64,000 nt of DNA from Chloroflexia bacterium SDU3-3 (lineage in GTDB: Bacteria > Chloroflexota > Chloroflexia > Chloroflexales > Roseiflexaceae). Both the position numbers and the translations under genes were made by a program. Location: positions 62,001 to 126,000 of the forward strand of contig WBOU01000005.1 of NCBI GenBank assembly GCA_009268125.1, written 5' to 3'. The notes below the pieces were generated by a model. The model had not been told where the DNA came from. It worked only from the letters and a program-made list of their open reading frames with translations, and searched no databases. Each line of letters begins with the position of its first letter. Position 1 is the first letter of the stretch. Shown one piece after another: positions 57,579 through 64,000 of the stretch.

Positions 57579-58946
57579 TTGAGCTTTACACAGTTTTCGC
57601 TAGACGAGCGCCTGCTCCACACCGTGCAGGTCGCTGGATACACCGAGCCGACCCCCATCCAGAAGGCCGCCATCCCGGTGGCGCTCACCGGCGTGGATAT
57701 GATCGGCACCGCCCAGACCGGCACCGGCAAGACGGCGGCCTTTGTGCTGCCCATCCTGCAGAAGCTGCTGCGCGGCCCCCGCAACATCCACCGCGCCCTG
57801 ATCGTCACCCCCACCCGCGAGCTGGCCGAGCAGATCAACGATACGGTCAAGGCCCTGGCCAAGGGCACCGGCCTGCGCAGCGCCACCATCTACGGCGGCG
57901 TCTCCATGCTCCCGCAGGAGCAGGCCCTGCGCAGCGGGGTCGAGATCCTAGTGGCCTGCCCTGGGCGGCTTCAGGATCACATCGACCGCGGCACCGCGCG
58001 CCTGGGCGGGATCGAGGCCCTAGTGCTGGATGAGGCCGACCGCATGTTCGACATGGGCTTCCTGCCCGCCGTGCGCCGCCTGCTCAGCCACCTGCCCAAG
58101 GCCCGCCAGACCATGCTGTTCTCGGCCACCTTCCCGCCGGATGTGGAGGCCCTGGCCTCGGCGGCGCTCAGCAAGCCCCAGCGCGTATCGGTGAACCTGA
58201 GCGCGCCCGCCAGCACGGTGAGCCACGCTATCTACCCGGTGCCCTCGCACCTGAAGACCAAGATGACCATGGCCATGCTGGAAGATCTGGTCGAGGACGC
58301 GCAGTCCATCCTGATCTTCACCCGCACCAAGCACCGCGCCAACCGCCTGATGCAGCAGATCGGGCGCGAGGGCTACAAGGTGACAGTGCTGCACAGCAAC
58401 AAGAGCCAGAACCAGCGCCTGGCCGCGCTGGATGGCTTCAAGAAGGGCCTGTTCCAGATCATGGTCGCCACCGACATCGCGGCGCGCGGCATCGATGTGC
58501 AGAGCATCACCCACGTGATCAACTACGACATCCCCGACACGGTCGACGCCTACATCCACCGCATTGGCCGCACGGGCCGCGCCGAGCGCGAGGGCGACGC
58601 CATGACGCTGGTGACGGATGAGGACAGGGCCACCGTCAAGGCGATCGAGAAGGTGATGGGCCGCCCGCTGGAGCGCAAGCAGCTGGACGGGTTCGACTAC
58701 AACGCCGCCGCGCCCGCGCCAGAGCCAGTGGTGCAGCCCCAGCGCCCGCCGCGCCAGGGCCGCCCGCAGGCCCAGCGCGATAGCGCGCCGCGCAGCCAGC
58801 AGCCCAAGCGCGACAGCGCGCCGCGCAGCCCGCAGGCCCAGCGCGACAGCGCGCCGCGCAGCCAGCAGCCCAAACGCCAGGGTAGCGCGCGCGGCCAGCG
58901 AAGCCAGGGCGGTGCGCGCCCATCCGGCTCGCGCAACGCCAGCTAG
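57579..58946 (+). CDS. DEAD-box RNA helicase (RhlE/CshA-like)
   Basis: 455 residues from a TTG start with GGAAGG six bases upstream (MSFTQFSLDERLLHTVQVAG). Q motif EPTPIQKAAIP, motif I TAQTGTGKTAAF, Ia TPTRELAEQ, II LDEADRMFDMG, III FSATFPP, V DIAARGIDV and VI HRIGRTGRAER are all complete. The last roughly 75 residues are basic and repetitive, with the block QRDSAPRS repeated, typical of an RNA-binding tail. It remodels structured RNA, probably in ribosome assembly or mRNA decay next to PNPase. Confidence 0.93.
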   Translation: MSFTQFSLDERLLHTVQVAGYTEPTPIQKAAIPVALTGVDMIGTAQTGTGKTAAFVLPILQKLLRGPRNIHRALIVTPTRELAEQINDTVKALAKGTGLRSATIYGGVSMLPQEQALRSGVEILVACPGRLQDHIDRGTARLGGIEALVLDEADRMFDMGFLPAVRRLLSHLPKARQTMLFSATFPPDVEALASAALSKPQRVSVNLSAPASTVSHAIYPVPSHLKTKMTMAMLEDLVEDAQSILIFTRTKHRANRLMQQIGREGYKVTVLHSNKSQNQRLAALDGFKKGLFQIMVATDIAARGIDVQSITHVINYDIPDTVDAYIHRIGRTGRAEREGDAMTLVTDEDRATVKAIEKVMGRPLERKQLDGFDYNAAAPAPEPVVQPQRPPRQGRPQAQRDSAPRSQQPKRDSAPRSPQAQRDSAPRSQQPKRQGSARGQRSQGGARPSGSRNAS

Positions 58947-59042
58947 CACGCCCGCCGCAGCCGAACGGCCCGCCCTCTTGTGGGGCGGGCCGTTTTGCAT
59001 GCGCCCGCCGTACCCAACTGCACCACATGATACGCGTGCTGC

Positions 59043-59132
59043 ACTTTGCTCCCTTCGCACCTTCGTGCCTTCGCATCTTCGTGGTAAATTGGTTCTTTTG
59101 CACCTTGGAGTCTTGGTGGTAAAGAATCTTCG
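59043..59132 (+). repeat. Dispersed promoter-proximal repeat, copy D (most complete)
   Basis: ACTTTGCTCCCTTCGCACC, CTTCGTGCCTTCGCATCTTC, GTGGTAAATTGG, then CACCTTGGAGTCTTGGTGGT and AAAGAATCTTCG. Ends 50 bases upstream of TGC-TATTGT. Confidence 0.85.
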
Positions 59133-59173
59133 GCGAGTGGAGAGGTAGGCTTTCCAGCGGGCAGACAGTATGC

Positions 59174-59179
59174 TATTGT
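59174..59179 (+). promoter_or_regulatory. Extended -10 candidate of the polytopic membrane gene
   Basis: TGC-TATTGT, with a leader of about 30 bases to ATG 59217. Confidence 0.4.
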
Positions 59180-59216
59180 ATGGGCCGGATCCGCACGATG
59201 TTCACGAGTTTCACCC

Positions 59217-60308
59217 ATGCGCTCGATAAGCACACGTTTTGCCCGCATCCCGCGCGCCGCCGCGATCGCCATCCTGGCCGCGCTGGCGCTGCTGATCATC
59301 TACGGCTTCTTCTGCCAGTACGAGGCGCTCTCCGAGACGGTGGTCAACAAGCCGCGCAACAACAACACCGATATCGCGCTGTACTACCAGATCGTCGAGC
59401 GCATGCGGCAGGGCGAGGGCTACTACCAGGCCACCGGCACCAGCATGCGCTTCTACGGCTACACCACCCGGCCCTTCCTCACCTGGCGGCTGCCCACCGA
59501 GGCCACGCTGCTGGCTACGCTGCCCTCGCTGGGGCTGGCGCGGGCGCTGCTGGGGCTGCTGGCGCTGGCCGTGCTGGCGGCATGGGTGGCCCGCCTGCGC
59601 GAGGTGAAGAAGACCGCGCTCTGGTTCGCCGCCAGCATCCTGATACCGGGTACGGCGCTCATCCTCAGCTTTGGCAAAGACGCGATCGTGTTCCACGAGC
59701 TGTGGTCGGCGCTGCTGATCGCGCTCTCGCTGGCGCTGCGCCAGCCTGGCCGCTGGCTGCCCAGTGTCCTCGTAGGAACCCTGGCCCTGCTCTTCCGCGA
59801 GATGGCGCTGCCCTACCTGGGTATTATGCTGCTGCTGGCGTGGCGCGAGGGCCAGCGGCGCGAGGCGCTGGCGTGGCTGGCCGGGCTGGCCGTGGGCGCG
59901 GCCTACATCGCCTGGCACGCCGCCACCGTCACCCCGCTGATGGACCCGGCGGCGGAGAGCAAGGGCTGGCTGGCCTTCGGCGGCTGGAGCTTCGCGCTGG
60001 CCACCGCGCAGTGGAACATCCTCACGATCACGCTGCCGCGCTGGGTGGTGCCGGTGATCGTGCCGCTGGCGCTCGTGGGGCTGGCCGGCTGGAAGGGCGA
60101 GACCGGCACCCGCGCGGCGCTGACCCTAGGCATCCTGATGGCCGCCTTCATGGTGGTGGGTCACCCCACCAATATCTACTGGGGCCTGATGTACGCGCCG
60201 CTGCTGCCCCTGGGCTGGCTGTTCTGCCAGCCCGCCCTGCGCGACCTGTGGGATGCGGCCTGGCCGCGCAAGAAGAAAATCGTCTCCAGCGGGCTGGGCG
60301 GGCTATAA
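59217..60308 (+). CDS. Polytopic membrane protein, possible GT-C-type glycosyltransferase
   Basis: 363 residues with about ten hydrophobic segments. NTDIALYYQIVERMRQGEGYY near the N-terminus resembles the first extracytoplasmic loop of GT-C enzymes, where Asp and the GxGYY turn are common, and FREMALPYLGIML is another conserved-looking stretch. Amino acids near the end (KKKIVSSGLGGL) make a basic tail. A GT-C fold is likely but specific activity is unknown. The ATG at 59217 lacks a strong Shine-Dalgarno sequence. The gene is followed by a terminator and the convergent MoxR gene. Confidence 0.65.
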   Translation: MRSISTRFARIPRAAAIAILAALALLIIYGFFCQYEALSETVVNKPRNNNTDIALYYQIVERMRQGEGYYQATGTSMRFYGYTTRPFLTWRLPTEATLLATLPSLGLARALLGLLALAVLAAWVARLREVKKTALWFAASILIPGTALILSFGKDAIVFHELWSALLIALSLALRQPGRWLPSVLVGTLALLFREMALPYLGIMLLLAWREGQRREALAWLAGLAVGAAYIAWHAATVTPLMDPAAESKGWLAFGGWSFALATAQWNILTITLPRWVVPVIVPLALVGLAGWKGETGTRAALTLGILMAAFMVVGHPTNIYWGLMYAPLLPLGWLFCQPALRDLWDAAWPRKKKIVSSGLGGL

Positions 60309-60326
60309 CCCTCTGTCAAACAAAAC

Positions 60327-60363
60327 GCGGCCCCCAGGTGCTACAGCAGCACCTAGGGGCCGC
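60327..60363. terminator. Terminator of the MoxR gene (minus strand)
   Basis: Arms GCGGCCCC plus AGGTGCT with perfect complements except one mismatched base pair; on the minus strand it is followed by TTTTGTTT. Confidence 0.8.
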
Positions 60364-60377
60364 GCCGTGTGCGGCCC

Positions 60378-61349
<972 letters not shown>

Positions 61350-61410
61350 GGAACCTCTTGTGCTCTATTCAGGTGTGGCGGGAATGTATGGTGCGAATTG
61401 GGACATGGCA

Positions 61411-61416
61411 AGTATA
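61411..61416 (-). promoter_or_regulatory. -10 candidate of the MoxR gene
   Basis: TATACT on the minus strand about 62 bases before the ATG at 61349; no clear -35. Confidence 0.35.
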
Positions 61417-61441
61417 ACATGGCGCATTGGGGAGCGGCGCG

Positions 61442-62326
61442 CTAGAGCGGGTAGGAGAGCACCGTCTGGCTCTCGCCGGTGCGGCGGAAGCCGAACCACT
61501 CGTAGAGCCGCTGGGCGGCGCGGTTTTCCTGCTGGGTGTTGAGCGTGATCGACTCGGCCCGGCTGCGCTCGGCGAAGGCCACGACCTCGGCCAGCAGCCG
61601 CACGCCCACCTGCTGGCCGCGCGCGCCGGGGTCGACCGCGATGCGCACCAGATGCACCAGCATGCCCTGGAAGTGGCTGGTGACGAAGGCGTAGCCCACC
61701 GGCAGATCATCCAGCTCGGCGATCAGGAACAGCGGCTGCTCGACGATCGCCGGGCCGAGGATGCCCTCATCCTTGGCCCACTGCGGATCGAAGCACAGCC
61801 GGTCGAGCGCCACCACGGCGGGCAGGTCGGAGAACAGCGCCTTGCGCACCCGCACGCGCCCGTTCCCCGGCGAGGGAACCGCGAAGCCGTGCTTTTCGTA
61901 CACTACCACATCGGTCTGCCGCACCCAGCCGCGCGCCAGCAGGGCAGGCTGCAGCCAGGTGTCGGCGGACAGGTCGCCCGCGTAGAACAGCCGGGCCACG
62001 CCGCGCTGATGCGCGATGTCGGCCAGCGGCGGCAGCAGGGCCTCCAGCCCGGCGGGCACGGGCACGCTGTCGGCCAGGGCCACAGCCCGCAGCCAGGCCA
62101 CATGCTGCACTGGCCAGCCCGCCACTACGGCCCCCAGCACATCCGCGCCCAGGGCCAGCGCCACGGCGGGGGCGCCGCCGAGCAGCGCGGGCAGGTCGGC
62201 GCTGGCGGCGGCTAGGAAGCGGTGGGACTGGTCGCGCAGCATGCGCGAGATCGCGGTGATGTCCTCGGGCGCGCACGGGCGCACCGTCGCCTGGCTGAGG
62301 TCGAGCGGACGGCGAAAGAATGGCAT
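61442..62326 (-). CDS. GNAT-family N-acetyltransferase, probably with two GNAT-like halves
   Basis: 294 residues from ATG 62326. The C-terminal half has the acetyl-CoA-binding region VRIAVDPGARGQQVGVRLLA (the R/Q-x-x-G-x-G/A loop) and NTQQENRAAQRLYEWFGF, as in RimI-like enzymes. The N-terminal half (TVRPCAPEDITAISRML, later ALLARGWVRQTDVVVYEK) is a more degenerate GNAT copy, so the enzyme may be a tandem GNAT. The acceptor amine is unknown. The upstream TTG at 62332 is not used. Confidence 0.8.
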   Translation of the reverse strand: MPFFRRPLDLSQATVRPCAPEDITAISRMLRDQSHRFLAAASADLPALLGGAPAVALALGADVLGAVVAGWPVQHVAWLRAVALADSVPVPAGLEALLPPLADIAHQRGVARLFYAGDLSADTWLQPALLARGWVRQTDVVVYEKHGFAVPSPGNGRVRVRKALFSDLPAVVALDRLCFDPQWAKDEGILGPAIVEQPLFLIAELDDLPVGYAFVTSHFQGMLVHLVRIAVDPGARGQQVGVRLLAEVVAFAERSRAESITLNTQQENRAAQRLYEWFGFRRTGESQTVLSYPL

Positions 62327-62406
62327 AGTCAACTTCTTCTTGTGGATGGCGCGGCTGCCGCTGCGGCGGCCCCTCTGGCTGTAGTATACACGATAGGATC
62401 TTTGCT

Positions 62407-63534
62407 ATGCAGTGGCTTTTTGGCCTGCTTGGGCTGGGCGCGGCCCTGGCCGCCGTGGCGGCGCAGGATGCCGCGCGCATGCGAGCCACGCCCCAGCTGC
62501 CCCAGGCTGCCTCAGCGGCGGGCGGGCGCATCTCGGTGCTCATCCCCGCTCGCGACGAGGCCGGGCGGATCGGGGCATGCCTGGGGGGGCTGGCCCACCA
62601 GCGCCTGCGCGCCTGCGAGGTGATAGTGGTGGATGACGCCTCGACCGACGGCACCGCCGATGTGGCCCGCGCCCACGCGGCGGCGCTGCCCGAGCTGCGC
62701 GTGCTGGCGGGCCAGCCGCTGCCGCCGGGCTGGGCGGGCAAGTGCTGGGCCTGCTGGCAGGCCGCCCAGGCCGCGCGCGGCGAGTGGCTGCTGTTCCTCG
62801 ACGCCGATGTGGTGCCCGCCCCTGGGCTGCTGGCCGACGCGCTGACCCACGCCCAGCGCGCCGACGCACTGACCCTGATGCCGCGCCAGACCCTCGTCAC
62901 GCTGGCCGAGCGCCTGCTGGTGCCCGCCTTCCACACCATCCTCTATAGCCTCTACCCGCTGGCCGCCGTGGGCGACGCTAGCTCGCCGCTGGCGCTGTTT
63001 AACGGCCAGGCCATCCTCATCCGCCGCGAGGTGTACCAGGCCACCGGCGGGCACCGCAGCGTGCGCGCCAGCGTGCTGGAGGATGCCGACTACGCGGCGG
63101 TGGTGAAGGGCGCAGGCTACCGCATACGCGCCGCCGAGGCCTTCGGGCAGCTGTCGGCGCGCATGTACACGGGCTGGCCCGACGCGCTGGAGGGGCTGGG
63201 CAAAAACGCAGTGGCTGGGGCGCGCAGCGGCGGGCCGCGCAGCGCCTGGGTGGGCCTGCGCCAGGGGCTGCTGGCCTTCGGGCCGTGGTGGGCTATGGCG
63301 GCGGCGCTAGCGGCTGGCCCGCCGCTGGCGGCGGCGGGTGCGCTGGCCCTGGCCGCGCTGGCCGCCGCCCACGTGGGCTGGCTCTACCACCGGCGCTATG
63401 GCCTCGCACCGTGGTGGGGGCTGGCCTACCCGCTGGGCCTGGGCATCTACTACGCGGTGGCGCTGCGCGGGCTGCTGCGGGTGCGCGGCGGGCGCGGCGT
63501 GCGCTGGAAGGGCCGCGTGCTGGACGGGCGCTAG
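62407..63534 (+). CDS. GT2-family membrane glycosyltransferase
   Basis: 375 residues. A hydrophobic N-terminus (MQWLFGLLGLGAALAAVAA) precedes a GT-A domain: SVLIPARDEAGRI, VIVVDDASTDGTA and the metal-binding LLFLDADVVPAPG, then ATGGHRSVRASVLEDADYA, where the second acidic motif lies. Two or three C-terminal membrane helices follow. The closest described types are glycosyltransferases that modify carotenoids or lipids (for example CruC or CrtQ-like), but no pigment gene is adjacent, so substrate assignment is not supported. The ATG at 62407 has only a weak site nearby. Confidence 0.83.
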   Translation: MQWLFGLLGLGAALAAVAAQDAARMRATPQLPQAASAAGGRISVLIPARDEAGRIGACLGGLAHQRLRACEVIVVDDASTDGTADVARAHAAALPELRVLAGQPLPPGWAGKCWACWQAAQAARGEWLLFLDADVVPAPGLLADALTHAQRADALTLMPRQTLVTLAERLLVPAFHTILYSLYPLAAVGDASSPLALFNGQAILIRREVYQATGGHRSVRASVLEDADYAAVVKGAGYRIRAAEAFGQLSARMYTGWPDALEGLGKNAVAGARSGGPRSAWVGLRQGLLAFGPWWAMAAALAAGPPLAAAGALALAALAAAHVGWLYHRRYGLAPWWGLAYPLGLGIYYAVALRGLLRVRGGRGVRWKGRVLDGR

Positions 63535-63589
63535 GGGGCCGATGGCCTAGTTCTTGCGCAGAGGAGGCAGAGCCAAAAGGAGAACTGCA

Positions 63590-64000
63590 ATGACTGAGCA
63601 AGAGCCGCAGACCATCGTCGCGCTGTTCGCGGCGCTGCCCGCCGCCACCACGGCGCTCGACGCGCTGCAGGCCGCCGGGCTGCCCTACACCAGCCTAGCC
63701 CTGCGCGAGCAGCGCCCCGACGACCCCGGCCTGCCCGCGCAGGCCCAGCAGGCCCAGCAGCTGTGGTCCGTCGCCGCCAATGTCGGCGGGCCGCTGCACC
63801 AGCGCGCCTACGATCTCCTCCGCGACCACGGGCCGCTGGCGCTCGGCCATAGCCGGGCCGACGCCCGCCCCGAGGCCACGCGCGGCAGCATCGCCTGGGG
63901 CCACTATGTATTCGAGACCAGCGCCCCCACCAACCCGATCGGCGATTCCGCCGGGACCACCGGCGTGAGCGGCGTGGCCACCAGCGGCATATTCGCCAGC
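63590..64000 (+). CDS. Start of a hypothetical protein (3' end outside window)
   Basis: ATG 63590 with AAAGGAGA seven bases upstream; the frame remains open to the window end (137 codons). The first 35 residues (IVALFAALPAATTALDALQA, AGLPYTSLALR) look like the beta-alpha-beta start of general-stress-protein-17M/YflT-like domains, which often occur in small stress proteins; Ala- and Gln-rich after that (QAQQAQQLWSVAANVGGP). Not enough is visible to name it. Confidence 0.6.
   Translation, partial: MTEQEPQTIVALFAALPAATTALDALQAAGLPYTSLALREQRPDDPGLPAQAQQAQQLWSVAANVGGPLHQRAYDLLRDHGPLALGHSRADARPEATRGSIAWGHYVFETSAPTNPIGDSAGTTGVSGVATSGIFAS

Overview
The window looks like a chromosomal segment of a high-GC member of the Chloroflexota (most likely class Chloroflexia). 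This is inferred from gene content: a PASTA Ser/Thr kinase, a DUF5939-type adenylate cyclase, a V4R (4-vinyl reductase) domain protein, a very large multi-GAF histidine kinase, a DUF11-repeat surface protein ending in a short YLP-type tail, a dgt-dnaG-rpoD cluster, and the phosphomutase/DUF3090/SCO1664 trio. Nothing here fixes the genus. There is no rRNA, no CRISPR array, no prophage and no recognisable transposase. One tRNA-Leu(UAG) is present.

Layout. 1-2.1 kb: the end of rnc, an SDR reductase, and an alpha/beta-hydrolase whose nucleophile position is Gly. 2.2-14.1 kb: a minus-strand sensory cluster (V4R protein, left-handed beta-helix protein, REC plus degenerate GGDEF regulator, 2826-residue multi-GAF histidine kinase), preceded by a good sigma70-type promoter and an inverted repeat. 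14.4-18.2 kb: an AT-richer gene for a secreted DUF11-repeat protein. 18.3-31.3 kb: glycosyltransferases, an M20 peptidase, a PASTA kinase, a YprB-like nuclease, a nucleoside hydrolase, a tungsten-type aldehyde oxidoreductase, TsaB/TsaE, and MurJ. 31.3-32.1 kb: a divergent intergenic region with a 14-copy 21-bp tandem array and dispersed repeats.

32.1-44.2 kb: a small membrane protein, dgt, dnaG, rpoD, a J-domain/transmembrane/beta-sandwich fusion, a DUF1028 protein, a HAD phosphatase overlapping a convergent adenylate cyclase, and a CPA1 antiporter. 44.2-45.7 kb: a gene-free region holding a roughly 400-bp element bounded by inverted repeats and full of hairpins, a duplicated GC-rich block and a second 21-bp array. 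45.7-49.3 kb: the phosphomutase/DUF3090/SCO1664 trio and an adrenodoxin-reductase-like flavoprotein behind a possible attenuator. 49.3-64 kb: tRNA-Leu, a C39-like peptidase, lipoproteins, an LPG-synthase-type membrane protein, rpsO-pnp, a DEAD-box helicase, a polytopic membrane protein, MoxR, a GNAT protein, a GT2 glycosyltransferase and the start of one more gene.

The most interesting non-genic signal is a dispersed repeat (core CTTGGAGTCTTGGTGGTAAA). It occurs five times (one copy on the minus strand), always in the orientation of the next gene and 47-73 bp upstream of a plausible -10 box. At two loci it lies next to the 21-bp tandem array. The most interesting genic signals are the V4R/beta-helix/REC/14-GAF kinase cluster and the uncharacterised phosphomutase/DUF3090/kinase-like trio. 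Start sites were adjusted by eye using Shine-Dalgarno sequences; no homology search was run.
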